Shown: positions 12,655 through 24,983, numbered from the stretch's first letter. The stretch: DNA of 64,000 bases from Inia geoffrensis (GCA_036417435.1 CM070901.1:10452001-10516000); one strand, 5' to 3'. Translations and numbers: made by a program. The notes: generated by a model from the letters alone, not told the origin.

Positions 12655-13440
12655 TCTCTTCTCCTTTGTTCATTTATTTATTTGATAATTTATTTGCATC
12701 AGTGTGGACACTTGGACATGTGTTTTATACTTACATTTATAATCCAATACTACTTTATTTTGTTGCTCAAATTATTACAGCTTTGGCTATTGGGAACTCT
12801 TTCATTTGTATCCTGTGTACCTTTGACATACTCCATGATTATGGCTTCTTTTATTATTTATTTGTGTTTTGTGTTTGTTTATGTTTTTAGAATTCCTTAA
12901 TTTCTGTCACTGCAAGATGCTTCATGCCCATCTTAGAAGTTTCCTGCCCAGTCCTAGAATCAGCTACTTCTCCAAGGTACCTTGTTGCATTTTATTAAAA
13001 ATGCTTTACAAAACAAAGATCTGGGTGCAACATGTACACTGTTACTACTGAAGTGTTGTTTCTTGTAGGGCTGTAACCTGACAGGGCAGGAAATATATGA
13101 ATGTATACTAACCTTACACATGTCTATAAATATTTCTATATGTAACCATCTGTGTCTATACTGAGCTAAAAATAAGTTCATACTGACCTCCCCAACTCTA
13201 GTTCATTGCTGTATGATCCTTCTAGCCCTATTGCCTTGGTTATCTGTAATTTTTCCCTTCAAAAGTAAGAAACTTGGTTCCTAATTGTATGGTATCAATT
13301 TACTTAATTTTTAAATTTCAGTGTACGTGTATAGTAATATCAGAATTGTTAACTCATACCCTTGTGGGATACAACTTTACCTGGAAAAGTGAAATATTTC
13401 TGTGCATGTGATTTTGCCTCTAGTCTTACAGAATCGTATC
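12655..13440 (-). mobile_element. Ancient LINE-1 3' UTR (L1ME/L1M4-like)
   Basis: The stretch through tccaatactactttattttg, tttggctattgggaactctt, tcctgcccagtcctagaatc and tatgtaaccatctgtgtcta matches the antisense of a very old L1 3' UTR as I recall it. Frames here (12597-13051) are by-products of the repeat. The subfamily is uncertain. Confidence 0.6.
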
Positions 13441-13559
13441 ATTTCCAAAGTTACTCAGGTCAGCACACCCTTCAGTGATATTGTTTCATTTTCAATACAG
13501 TTTGATTCCTTTCTCACAGTCTGCATTCCTTCCTGGGATTCCCTGACCTCCTAAATGAA

Positions 13560-13770
13560 TTTTTTTTTTAATTGTGTACATTAAGGTTTTCTCATTGTGC
13601 TGTAAAGTTCTAGGGGGTTTTACAAACGCTCAGTACTATGTATCCATCATTACACTAACATTCAGAGTAATATATCCACCATAAAAATCTCCTGTTCTTC
13701 AGGAGATCCAATCCTATGAACCACCCTGAACCCATGGCAACCACAGTCTTGTACCAGCCCACTGCCTCCT
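13560..13770 (-). mobile_element. Ancient LINE-1 3' UTR fragment
   Basis: The antisense L1 3'-UTR motif set is present: gtacattaaggttttctc, then ttctagggggttttacaaac and tatgtatccatcattacact. Confidence 0.6.
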
Positions 13771-13784
13771 GACATCCAAAATTT

Positions 13785-14275
13785 TTGATGAGAAATCTGC
13801 AAAAATATTTAGGAGGATCCCCTGTATGTGATGAATTGCTTCTCTTTTACTGCTTTTGGGATTCTTTCTTTGTCTTTGAATTTCTCCATTTTATTCACAC
13901 ATGATTTTCTTGACCTTCCTCATGTCTTCTTTTAGTCTGTTGAAGCATTTTTAACCCAGTGGTTTTAAAGGCTTTGTCTAGGAGGTCCAACATCTGGCCT
14001 TTCTTCTGAGATAATTTTTGTTGCTTTTGTTGTTGTTGTTGGAAAATTGATATCTGCTTCTTCTTCTTTCCCTAAGATATGCTGTTTTGGTTTCTGTTTT
14101 GTTTTGCTTTTTTTTTTAAAAAAAAAATGGTGTCAGCTATTTCCATGCTGAGGATCAGCCTGACCCGTAAGCTCCAGGTCTTCTCACATATTTTTCTGAG
14201 TCTGTGCCTTTCTCTCTGTGTTTGTGGTGACTTTCTAATTTCCCCATATGTGAGGTCTTTTGGAATGTCCTAGTC
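13785..14275 (-). mobile_element. Ancient LINE-1 ORF1/5'-region fragment
   Basis: The region around gatgagaaatctgcaaaaat, then tgatgaattgcttctctttt and ttctttctttgtctttgaat, is the antisense of the ORF1-upstream part of old L1s. Fragments of several old L1s are therefore juxtaposed here. Confidence 0.5.
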
Positions 14276-14324
14276 TTTAATGACTGGCTCCCAAAAGGGG
14301 AAAAACAAAAAAGTAAAGAAAGGA

Positions 14325-16430
14325 ATTAGGGCTTTTGTTTTCTTTGGGTGTATACCCAGGAGGGGAACGGATGGATCTTATGGTACTTCTGTTTTTAGTG
14401 TCTTGAGGCACCTCCATACAGCTTTCCATAGAAGCTGTACCATTTACATTCCCATCAACAGTGTACAAGGGTTCCTTTTCTCCACATACTTGCCAACGTT
14501 TGTTATTTGTGGTCTTTTTGATGATAGCCATTCTGACAGATGTGAGTTGATATCTCATGGTGATTTTGATTTGCATTTCTCTAATGATTAGTAATGCTGA
14601 GCACCCTTTTGTCTGCCTGCTGTACATCTATATGTCTTCTTTGAAAAAAAAAATGTCAGATCTTTGGCCTATTTTTAATTGGATTTTTTAAATTGAGTTG
14701 TATTAGCTGTTTATATATTTTGAATATTAACCCCAAATCTCATATGATTTGTCAGTATTTTCTCCCATTTGGTAAGTTGCCTTTTCTTTTTGTTGATGGT
14801 TTCCTTTGCTGTGCATATATTTTAAGTTTACTAAGGCTGTATTTGTTTATTTTTGGTTTTGTTTTCTTTGCCTTAGGAGACAGATTCAACAATTTATTGC
14901 TACAATTTATGCCAAAGAGTGTTTTGCCTACATTCTCTCTTAGTTTTATGGTTTTAGGTTTTACATTTAGGTCTTTAATCCATTTTGAGTTTATTTTTAT
15001 ATGTGGTGTGAGAAAATGTTCTAATTTTATTCTTTTACGTGCAGCTGTCCAGTGGAATAAGCATCACTATTGAAGAGACTCTTTTTTCCCCATTGTTTAT
15101 TTTTACCTCCTTTGTCATGCATTAATTGACTGTAGGTGTGTGAGTTTATTCTGGGCTCTTTGTTCTGTTCAGTTGATCTATGTGTCTTGTTTCTGTGCCA
15201 GTACAATACTGTTTTGATTACTATAGCTTTGTAATATAGTCTAAAGTCAACATACGTGATACCTCTAGCTTTGTTCTCTCTTCTCAAGATTGCTTTGTCA
15301 ATTCAGGGCCTTTTGAGGTTCTGCATAAATTTTAGGATTACTTATTTTAATTCCATGAAAAATAGCATGGGTATTTAGATAGGGGTTGCATTAAATCTTT
15401 AAATTGCTTTGGGTATTATGGACATTTTAACTATTCTTCCAATCCATGAACTTGGGATAGCTTTCCATTTTTTGTATCTTCTTCAATTTCCTTCATCAGT
15501 GTTTTATAATTTTCACAATATTGGTTTTTCGTCTCCTTGGTTAAGTTTATTCTTAGGTATTTCATTCTTTTTGATGTGATCGTAAATGGGATTATTTTCT
15601 TGCTCCCTCTTTCTGATCATTCATTATTAGTGTACGGAAAAGCAACAGATTTCTGTATATTAGTCTTGTATCCTGTAACTATACTGAAGTTATTTATTAG
15701 TTCTAAGAACTTTGTGGGAGGGAGAGAATTTTGGGTTCCTACACATAGTATGATGTCATCTGCAAATAGTGATAGTTTTACTTCTTCCCTTCCAATTAAG
15801 ATGCCTTTTATTCCTTTTTATTGTGTGATTACTGTTCCTAGGACTTCCAATACAATGTTAAATAGAGGTAGCAACAGGGGTATCCTTATCTTGTTCCTGA
15901 TCTTAGAGGAAAAGCTTTCACTTTTTCGCCTTTGAGTGTGATGTTAGCCATGGGTTTGTCATAAATGCCATTATTATGTTAAGATATGTTCACTGTGTAC
16001 CAACTTTATGAGAGTTTTTAATCATGAATGGATGTTGAATATTGTCACATTGATTGATTTGTGAATATTGAACCACATTTGCATGCCTAGAATAAATCCC
16101 ACTGTCATGATGTATGATCCTTTTTATATATTATTATATTAGGTTTGCTAATATTTTGTTGAGGGCTTTTTCATTTGTATTCATCAGAGATATTGTCTTG
16201 TGATTTTTTTTTCTAGTTTCTTTTTCCAGTTTTGATATCAGTGTAATGTTAGCCTCATAGAAAAAGTTTGGAGTGTTCTATTGTCCTCAATTTTTGGAAT
16301 ATTCTGAGAAAAATAGATGTTAGCTTTCCTTCATATGTTTGATAGAATTCCCCTGTGAAGCCATCAAGTCTAGGAATATTATCAAGTCCAGTAATTTTAT
16401 TTTCTGAGTTTTTTGATTACTAATTTAGGC
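14325..16430 (-). pseudogene. LINE-1 ORF2 remnant (C-terminus to RT core), minus strand
   Basis: Some 2.1 kb of antisense L1 ORF2 runs from the C-terminal region (about 14340-14620) through the thumb/linker (14700-15500) to the reverse-transcriptase palm, ending near the gaattcccctgtgaagccatc motif (about 16345). Intact ORF2 encodes an endonuclease and reverse transcriptase that copy L1 RNA at the target site. Here the frame is split by many stops and shifts; the longest open pieces are under 140 codons. The endonuclease part and ORF1 are absent. It is more diverged than the full-length L1 at 19640-26865. Confidence 0.85.
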
Positions 16431-16866
16431 AAACTTACTCTAGATAAAAGATATAAAAGACTGAGTTAAGGAGCAGAGCATTCATATATTAAAATCTAGA
16501 GAAATGAAAGCAGTGGATAATGATTGTTGCCTAGCAAAGGACTGAAACAATATTATGTTTTTAACTAAAATCATACAGCAACTTCATCTATAAGAAAACC
16601 CATTGTCTATCCAGAAAAAAAGTTACTTTGGACCTAATTAATATATTTGTAAGATATATATGGAGGGGTTTTGGCCAATTGTGTTTAATACAAATTTAAT
16701 ATTATTCCCATTTAATTTTCCTTCAAATATAAAAACAATCTGGCTGTATTGATCTGTTACTATGCTTTTATATAACTCATGATTCATTTTGTAAAATTGA
16801 TTGGTTTTGAAATTTCATAGCATAAAATTAATCTTAAAAGAAATTAATTAAAAATATACATGTGTC
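16431..16866. other. AT-rich non-coding sequence
   Basis: Nothing is recognised between the L1 remnant and the SINE. Confidence 0.45.
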
Positions 16867-17079
16867 GGGCTTCCCTGGTGGCGCAGTGGTTGAGAGTCCA
16901 CCTGCCGATGCAGGGGACACGGGTTCGTGCCCCAGTCCGGGAAGATCCCACATGCCGCAGAGCAGTTGGACCTGTGAGCCATGGCCTCTGAGCCTGCGTG
17001 TCCGGAGCCTGTGCTCTGCAACGGAAGAGGCCACAACAGTTAGAGGCCTGCGTACTGCAAAAAAAAAGAAAAAAAAAAT
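16867..17079 (+). mobile_element. CHR SINE (short cetacean form), plus strand
   Basis: It begins gggcttccctggtggcgcag, carries a B-box-like cgggttcgtgccc, and ends gcctgcgtactgc followed by an A-rich tail (aaaaaaaaagaaaaaaaaaa). The flanking duplication is weak; tatgtgt-like sequence on both sides is only suggestive. Confidence 0.93.
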
Positions 17080-17214
17080 ATGTGTGTATCATTTATATGT
17101 ACACATATATAGATATACACATGTATATTACCCGATAAGTTCTTATTTTTTGCATAATTCTCTTTCTCAAATTATTCAGGTCATTTCTTTATCTTATAGT
17201 GATTCACATGAGAT

Positions 17215-17486
17215 ATAAGCTTCTCAGGAAACTCTTTGACCCCTCAAGACTGATTAGCTCATTTTTCTAAGTGTTTTCTTGTTTCTTTAGATATACTCAT
17301 AATTGTTCTAGCACTAATTACATTATATCATACTTTCTTTTATATTGTAGTTTCTCTCCACTGGACTGCAAGTTTCTTAAGAATAGTGACTCCTTATTTT
17401 TTTGTCATTATACTCTTGCATTTTGGCATATGTTAAGTTCAATTTAAAACTGTTAATTGTATGAATAATTGAATGAATGAATGAAA
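17215..17486 (+). mobile_element. L2 LINE 3' end, plus strand
   Basis: The L2 3'-end landmarks include ctccactggactgcaagttt followed by a section ending in gaatgaatgaatga, the characteristic terminal short repeat of L2. Confidence 0.75.
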
Positions 17487-18261
17487 ATAAAGCAGAATAT
17501 ATTATTTTCCTTTTCTAGTACTTTTCCTTATGCAGGGGAATTCTTACATATATAACTTTAAGATTGATATATCTGGCTAAAGAATCACATAAGATCACAA
17601 AAATCAAAGGTTCCATTTAAATATATATATTTATTTTATTTAATATATTAAATGTATATAATATATTTCTGAATAATTCAGATCCTTAATATATATGTTA
17701 AGATATATTTATGCATATTCAGAATAATTCAGAATACATGTACAAATATATTTATTCATTTATTTTTTAAGATATAAATATAGATAACCTGGTAGTGAGT
17801 ATGGTTCTGAATTTTAAAGTGCTATTCAATTGGGGGAATTTTTCTGTCCTAAATATTGGAAAATAGATAAAATTGTACTCACCTAAATATTAGCCTGTCC
17901 TTATTAGGCATATGGTCATGTATGATTCCATTCTTTACTGTTAAAATACTCTTATTTTAATATTACCAGTATTTTGAGGGTTAAAGTATAGGGCTATTCT
18001 ATTTGTATAATATAATGTATTCATACAAGGTTCAGGTTTATGACCATCTCACCTTCAGTCATGGTCTTGCTTGAAAGCAAGAGTTTGGAAAGATATCTAC
18101 TTAGCTTCTCTCCATCTCTCATAAACCTTAGAAGCTTTGAATACTCCATAAATATTAGAAGGCCCCCCCTCAAAAGAGGGCATGATGCTGAGTAGCCTAC
18201 TTGTGTTGAATTGGAACTAGAATACATTTTAAAGTGAGGCAAACATGGGACTAGCCGCCAT
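17487..18261. other. AT-rich non-coding sequence
   Basis: Very AT-rich at 17615-17790 (atatat-type low complexity). Otherwise unrecognised. Confidence 0.5.
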
Positions 18262-18372
18262 CACATACCAGCAGGTATTGTTACAATAACTAACTCGGAG
18301 GTAGTGAGGATTAAATAAGGTGATGTATGAAAGGACCTGGCACACTGCCTAAAATCTAGTAATTACTCTTTC
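18262..18372 (+). repeat. MIR SINE 3' portion, plus strand
   Basis: The MIR 3' half reads tgaggattaaataaggtgat, then acctggcacactgcctaaaa, in sense orientation. Confidence 0.65.
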
Positions 18373-18537
18373 TACTCATCACTTGACAGTTAAGTATTAG
18401 AGGATCATCATGCATAAAGTGACTTAAAGGTGAGTTGCACATGTTGCATATGCAAACAGAATTTGATTTTTTTAAAATTTTCTCAAAAATCACTTGAATC
18501 AGAATATCTATCCTAAAGAGTTCTTATAAAAATTCCT

Positions 18538-18824
18538 GGACTTCCCTGGTGGCTCAGTGGTTAAGAATCCTCCTGACAATGCAGGGGACACGGGTTCAAT
18601 CCCTGGACTGGGAAGATCCCACCTGCCGTGGAGCAGCTATGCCCGTGTGCCACAACTACTGAACCCTTGTGCCACAACTACTGAAACCTGTGTGCCTAGA
18701 GCCCGTGCTCCACAACAAGAGAAGCCACCGCGATGAAAGTAACCCCCACTCGCTGCAACTAAGAAAGCCCTAGTGCAGTAATGAAGACCCAACATAGCCC
18801 GAAATAAATAAATAAATAAATAAA
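18538..18824 (+). mobile_element. CHR-1-type SINE (long form), plus strand
   Basis: Head ggacttccctggtggctcag and B-box-like gggttcaatccc. The body, unlike the short CHR form, contains ccacaactactgaa twice in tandem with a 22-bp period (18650 and 18672). It ends in (AAAT)n. aaaattc occurs on both flanks (about 18528-18534 and 18822-18828) and may be the target duplication. The head resembles ruminant Bov-tA, but the body is of CHR-1 type. Confidence 0.85.
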
Positions 18825-18896
18825 ATTCAATTAAGAAAACATTCCTTAGGGAACTACTGTAATATCACTGGGGAACTGGGAATCTACATTTGGACA

Positions 18897-18976
18897 TTTT
18901 GGGTTATTCCTGTGAAATTTAAATAAACAATATTTATCTTTTTGGGTTATTCCTATGAAATTTAAATAAACAATAC
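18897..18976. repeat. 43-bp tandem duplication
   Basis: Two copies of a unit starting ttttgggttattcct, at 18897 and 18940. They differ by one base (g/a) over the first 36 bases or so. Confidence 0.9.
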
Positions 18977-19059
18977 TACATTTTTAGCTTTGAGTTTAAT
19001 TTTGCCTATTTTTGTAAGGGAAATATATTCATAACTTACTGTATAATAAACATTCAAAT

Positions 19060-19185
19060 AATAACTAATGCTTATGGATTGCCTCCTATGAATTAGGCAT
19101 GATTCTAATTTCTTTTACATTTTTTATCATTTGATCCTTAGAGTTACACTTAATGTCTACTATTACATTATATGTATGCTTTACA
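19060..19185 (-). repeat. Possible MIR fragment
   Basis: ggattgcctcctatgaattaggcatgattctaa-type sequence resembles the antisense 3' end of MIR. Highly diverged. Confidence 0.4.
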
Positions 19186-19627
19186 TTGATTTACCAATAT
19201 AATATATAGAGTTTAGACTCTTTGCCATGAGGTCAAGAAAATCAAACTGAGTCTCATTTTCCCCAAATATATATCAATGTTGTGATAAAATTGAACTATC
19301 ATGTACGTGAAATTGTTTCAAAACTACTAAAGCTCTCTATAATTGTTGATATTCTGATATTACTATTTAGAAAAATTAGAGAGGCATGTCCTTTCAAAAA
19401 TTACTCTAATAAATGATGAATACAAGTGGCAATTTTAATTAGTTTATAAATTTATATTTCAAATTTTAGAATAATGTTACTTGATATTGTCCCTTCTTTG
19501 GGAAACAATTACATTATTCTCTAAAACAGGCTTCATAACAGTTACTATATTTTGCAGGATGTAGTATCTCAGAGAGAATAATTTTTTCCTGCTACAAAGA
19601 ATAAGCTTGGAACAAATTTCTCTCATT

Positions 19628-19639
19628 CTTTCACTTTCT
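19628..19639. repeat. Target-site duplication of the full-length L1 (3' side)
   Basis: ctttcactttct here is repeated exactly at 26866-26877, bracketing the L1. Confidence 0.85.
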
Positions 19640-19997
19640 TATTCTTTTGTTAGCATCTTAATTGGAGTATAATTGCTTTACAGTGTTGTGTTAGTTTCTG
19701 CTTTATCACAAAGTGAATCAGATATATGTATACATATATCCCCATATCCCCTCCCTCTTGCGTCTCCCACCCACCCTCCCTATACCAATCCTCTAGGTGG
19801 ACATAAAGCACTGAGCTGATATCCCCATGCTATACAGCTGCTTCCCACTAGCCATCTATTTTACATTTGGTAGCGTATATATGTCCATGCCACTCTCTCA
19901 CTTCGTCCCAGCTTACCCTTCCCCCTCTCTGTGTCCTCAGGTCCATTCTCTATGTCTCCGTCTTTATTCCTGTCCTGACCTTACGTTCTTCAGAACT

Positions 19998-20209
19998 TTT
20001 TTTTTTTTTTTTTTTTTGCAGTACATAGGCCTCTCACTGTTGCGGCCTCTCCCATTGGCGGAGCACAGGCTCTGGACGTGCAGGCTCAGCGATCAAGGCT
20101 CACGGGCCCAACCGTTCTGCGGCATGTGGGATCTTCCCAGATCGGGGCATGAACCTGTGTCCCCTGAGTCGGCAGGTGGACTCTCAACCACTGCGCCATC
20201 AGGGAAGCC
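19998..20209 (-). mobile_element. CHR SINE nested in the L1 3' UTR
   Basis: Poly-T, inverted CHR body and inverted head (gcgccatcagggaagccc), flanked by cagaact (19991-19997) and cagaacc (20210-20216). It sits inside the 3' UTR of the minus-strand L1, in the same orientation, so it postdates that L1. Confidence 0.95.
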
Positions 20210-20237
20210 CAGAACCTTTTTTTTTTTTTTTTTTAAT

Positions 20238-23200
20238 TCAATATATATGTGTTAGCATACAGTATTTGTTTTTCCCTTTCTGACTTACTTCACTCTGTAT
20301 GACAGACTCTAGGTCCATCCACCTCACTACAAATAACTCAATTTCGTTTCTTTTTATGTCTGAGTAATATTCCATTGTATATATGTGCCACATCTTCTTT
20401 ATCTATTGATCAGTCAATGGACACTTAGGTTACTTCCATGTCCTGGCTATTGTAAATCGAGCTGCAATGAACACTGTGGTACATGACTCTTTTTGAATTA
20501 TGGTTTTCTCAGGGTATATGCCCAGTAATGGGATTGCTGGGTCGTATGGTAGTTCTATTTGTAGTTTTTAAGGAACCTCCATACTGTTCTCCATAGTGGC
20601 TGTATCAATTTACATTCCCACCAATAGTGCAAGAGGGTTCCCTTTTCTCCACACCCTCTCCAGCATTTATTGTTTCTAGATTTTTGATGATGGCCATTCT
20701 GACTGGTGTGAGATGATATCTCATTGTAGTTTTGATTTGCATTTCCCTGATGATTAGTGATGTTGAGTATCCTTTCATGTGTTTATTGGCAATCTGTAAT
20801 GTCTATTTAGATCTTCTGCCCTGTTTGGACAGGGTTGTTTGTTTTTTTGATATCGAGGTGCATGAGTTCCTTGTATATTTTGGAGATTAATCTTTTGTCA
20901 GTTGCTTCCTTTGCAAATATTTTCTCCCATTCTGAGGGTTGTCTTTTCATCTTATTTATGACTTCCTTTGCTGTGCAAAAGCTTTTAAGTTTCATTAGGT
21001 CCCATTTGTTTATTTTTGTTTCTATTTCCATTTCTCTAGGAGGTGGGTCAAAAATGATCTTGCTGTGATTTATGTCGTAGAGTGTTCTGCCTATATTTTC
21101 CTCTAAGTGTTCTATAGTGTCTGGCCTTACATTTAGGTCTTTAATCCATTTTGAGTTTATTCTTGTGTATGGTGTTAGGAAGTATTCTGATTTCATTCTT
21201 TTACATGTAGCTGTCCAGTTTTCCCAGCACCATTTATTAAAGAGGCTGTCTTTTCTCCATTGTATATTCTTGTCTCCTTTATCAAGCATAAGGTGATTAT
21301 ATGTGTGTGGGTTTATCTCTCCTGTTCCATTAATCTGTATTTTTGTTTCTGTGCCAGTACCATACTGTCTTGATTACTGTAGCTTTGTAGTTTAGTCTGA
21401 AGGCAGGGAGCCTGATTCCTCCAGCTCCATTTTCTTTTCTCAAGATTGCTTTGGCTATTCGGGGTCTTTTGTGTTTCCATACAAATTGTGAAATTTTTTG
21501 TTCTAGTTCTATGAGAAATTCCCTTGGTAGATTGATAGGGATTGCATGGAATATGTAGATTGCTTTGAGTAGTATAGTCATTTTCACAATGTTGATTTGT
21601 CCAATCCAAGAATATGGCATACCTCTCCATCTGTTTGTATCATGTTTAATACATCTTTCATCAGTGTCTTATAGTTTTTGGTATACATGTCTTTTGTCTC
21701 CTTAGGTAGGTTTGTTCCTAGATATTTTGTTCCTTTTATTGCAGTGGTAAATGAGAGTATTTCTTTAATTTCTTTTTCAGGTTTTTCATCATTAGAGTAT
21801 AAGAATGCAAGAGATTTCTGTGCATTAATTTTGTATCCTATTACTTTACCAAATTCATTGATTAACTCTAGTAGTTTTCTGGTAGCATCTTTAGGATTCT
21901 CTATGTATTGTATCATGTCATTTGTCAGCACTGACAGCTTTACTTCTTCTTTTCCAATTTGGATTCCTTTTATTTCTTTTTCTTCTCTGATTGCAGTGGC
22001 TAAAACTTCCAAAACTACATGGAATAATAGTCGTGAGAGTGGGCATCCTTGTCTTGTTCCTGATTTTAGAGAAAATAGTTTCAGTTTTTCACCATTGAGA
22101 ATAATGCTGGCTATGGGTTTGTCATATATGTCTTTTATTATGATGTGTTAAGCTCCCTCTATGCTTACTTTCTGGAGAGATTTTATCATAAATGACTGTT
22201 GAATTTTTTCAAAAGCTTTTTCTGCATCTATTGAGATGATCATATGGTTTTTCTCCTTCACTTTGTTAATATGGTTTATCAGATGGATTGATTTGCATAT
22301 ATTGAAGAATTCTTGCATTCCTGGGATAAACCTCACATGATCATGGTGTGTGATCCTTTTAATGTGCTGTTGGATTCTGTTTGCTAGTATTTTGCTGACG
22401 ATTTTTGCATCTCTGTTCGTCAGTGGTATTGCCCTGTTGTTTTCTTTTTTTGTGACATCTCTGTCTGGTTTTGCTATCAGGGTGATAGTGGCCTTGTAGA
22501 ATGAGTTTGGGAGTGTTCCTCCCTCTGCTGTATTTTGGAAGAGTCTGAGAAGGATAGGTGTTAGCTCTTCTCTAAATATTTGATACAATTCACCTGTGAA
22601 GCCATCTGGTCCTGGGCTCTTGTTTGTTGGAAGATTTTTAATCACAGTTTCAATTTTATTGCTTGTGATTGGTCTGTTTATATTTTCTATTTCTTCCCAG
22701 TTCAGTATCTGAAGGTTGTGCTTTTCTAAGAATTTGTCCATTTCTTCCAGGTTGTCCATTTTATCGGCATATAGTTGCCTGTAGTAATCCCTCATGATCC
22801 TTTGTATTTCTGTAATGTCAGTTGTTACTTCTCCTTTTTCATTTCTAATTCTGTTGATCTGAGTCATCTCCCTTTTTTTCTTGGTGAGTCTGGCTAGTGG
22901 TTTATCTATTTTGTTTATCTTTTCAAAGACCCAGCTTTTGGTTTTATTGATCTTTGCTATTGTTTCCTTCATTTCTTTATCATTTATTTCTTATATGATC
23001 TTTATGATTTCTTTCCTTCTGCTACCTTTGGGGTTTTTTGTTCTTCTTTGTCTAATTGCTTTAGGTGTAAGGTTAGGTTGTTTATTTGGGATGTTTCTTG
23101 TTTCTTGAGGTAGAATCGTATTACTATAAACTTCCCTCTTAGAACTGCTTTTGCTGCATCCCATAGGTTTTGGGTTGTCATGTTTTCATTGTCATTTGTT

Positions 23201-24015
23201 TCTAGGTAATTTTTGATTTCCTCTTTGATTTCTTCAGTGGTCTCTTGATTATTTAGTAGCATATTGTTTAACCCCCATGTGTTTGTAATTTTTACAGATT
23301 TTTTCCGGTTATTAATATCTAGTCTCATAGCATTGTGCTTGGAAAAGATACTTGATACAATTTCAACTTTCCTTAATTTACCAAGGCTTGATTTTTGACC
23401 CAAGATGGGATCTACCTTGGGGAATATTCCATGAGCACTTGAGAAGAGAGTGTATTCTGTTGTTTTTGGCTGGAATGTCCCGTAAATATCAATTAAGTCC
23501 ATCTTGTTTAATGTGTCTTTTAAAGCTTGTGTTTCCTTATTTCTTTTCATTTTGGATGATCTGTCCATTGGTGAAAGTAAGGTGTTAAAGTCCGCTACTA
23601 TGATTGTGTTACTGTCGATTTCCCCTTTTATGGCTGTTTGCATTTGCCTTATGTATTGAGGTGTTCCTGTGGTGGAGCACCTCAAGATATAACAATTGTT
23701 ATATCTTCTTGGATTCATCCCTTGATCATTGTATAGTGTTCTTGTCTCTTGTAATAGTCTTCATGTTAAAGTCTGTTTTGCCTGATACGAGATTTCATAC
23801 TCGAGGTTTCCTTTGATTTCCATTTGCATGGAATATCTTTTCCCATCACTTCACTTTCTGTCTCTATGTGTCCCAGGTCTGAAGTGGGTCTCTTATTGAC
23901 AGCATGTATATTGGTCTTGCTTTTGTATCCATTCAGCCAGTCTATGTCTTTTGGTTGGAGCATTTAATTCATTTACATTTAAGGTGATTATCAATATGTA
24001 TGTTCCTGTTACCAT
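20238..24015 (-). pseudogene. Decayed LINE-1 ORF2 (endonuclease-reverse transcriptase)
   Basis: ORF2 nicks target DNA and reverse-transcribes L1 RNA. The ATG at 24015-24013 overlaps the ORF1 stop (ATGGTAA). The length of 3,778 bp is near that of an intact L1 ORF2 (about 1,275 codons), but indels and stops break it. An endonuclease stretch at 23718-23002 keeps the VADFNTLLS motif (catalytic D and N) and HNAM near its end, while the usual DH before that residue reads KH. RT domain: [14 protein letters not shown] and [13 protein letters not shown] (motif A) survive at 22972-22148. The catalytic FADD is changed to LTND (21922-21917 covers N-D), so the enzyme would be inactive even with the frame open. 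The thumb/C-terminal region continues at 21620-20807. An early in-frame stop follows TCCQ near the start. Confidence 0.93.
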
Positions 24016-24983
24016 TTTCTTAATTGTTTTGGGTTTGTTTTTGTAGATATTTTCCTTCTCTTGTGTTTCCTGCCTGGAAAAGTTCCTTTAGCATTTGTTG
24101 TAAAGCTGGTTTTGGTGGTGCTGAATGCTCTTCGCTTTTGCTTGTCTGTAAAGGTTTTAATTTCTCCATCAAATCTGAATGAGATCCTTGCTGGGTACTG
24201 TAATCTTTGTTGTAGGTTTTTCCCTTTCATCACTTTAAATATGTTCTGCCACTCCCTTGTGGCTTGCAGAGTTTTTGCTGAAAGATCAGCTGTTAACCTT
24301 ATGGGTATTCCCTTGTATGTTACTTATTACTTTTCCCTTGCTGCTTTTAATATTTTGTTTTGTATTTAATTTTTGATAGTTTGATTAATATGTGTCTTGG
24401 CATGTTTCCCCTTAGATTTATTCTGTATGGGACTCTCTGTGTTCCTGGACTTGATTATTTCCTTTCCCATGTTAGGGAAGTATTTGACTATAGTCTTTTC
24501 AAATATTTTCTCAGACACTTTCTTTTTTTCCTCTTCTCGGACCCCTATAATTCGAATGTTGGTGCATTTAATATTGTCTCAGAGGTCTCTGAGACTTTCC
24601 TCAATTCTTTTCAGTCTTTTTTTTTTATTTTGCTCTGTGGGAGTCATTTCCACTATTTTATCTTCCAAGTCACTTATCCGTTCTTCTACCTCAGTTATTC
24701 TGCTATTGATTGCTTGTAGAGAATGTTCAATTTCATTTATTGTGTTGTTCATCATTGTTTGTTTGCTCTTTAGTTTTTCTAGCTCCCTGTTAAATGTTTT
24801 TTGTATTTTCTCCATTCTATTTCCAAGATTTTGGATCATCTTCACTATCATTACTCTGAATTCTTTTTCATGTAGACTGCCTATTTCCTCTTCCTTTGTT
24901 TGGTCTGGTGGGCTTTTACCTTGCTCCTTCATCTCCTGAAGATTTCTCTGTCTTCTCATTTTGTTTAACTTCATAGTTCCCAT
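24009..24983 (-). pseudogene. Decayed LINE-1 ORF1 (RNA-binding chaperone)
   Basis: ORF1p is the trimeric RNA-binding partner of ORF2p. The N-terminal part (24983-24579) is open for 134 codons and strongly heptad-like (coiled coil, from about residue 40: MIQNLGNRMEKIQKTFNREL and beyond). It is then cut by TGA in place of the usual Trp codon in SLRDL-W. The central RRM-like part shows at least two single-base indels and a double TAA near 24323. The C-terminal domain is open again at 24233-24009, with FRFDGEIKTFTDKQKRRAFS. First and last segments share the same frame, so the shifts compensate. A start at MGTMKLNKMRRQRN fits the family. Confidence 0.92.

Noticed and set aside
16900..16935. Functional tRNA gene from the B-box-like motif
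   Set aside because: The motif is part of a tRNA-Glu-derived SINE head; there is no cloverleaf with intact acceptor and anticodon arms.
18538..18824. Ruminant Bov-tA SINE
   Set aside because: Only the tRNA-like head is similar; the body repeats ccacaactactgaa as in CHR-1. No BovB was seen either, which argues against a ruminant source.
22148..22972. 274-codon frame as a functional host gene
   Set aside because: It is L1 reverse-transcriptase sequence ([19 protein letters not shown]) within a broken ORF2, flanked by further L1 parts.
24397..24939. 180-codon plus-strand frame
   Set aside because: Antisense shadow of L1 ORF1; serine- and leucine-rich from reversed coiled-coil codons.
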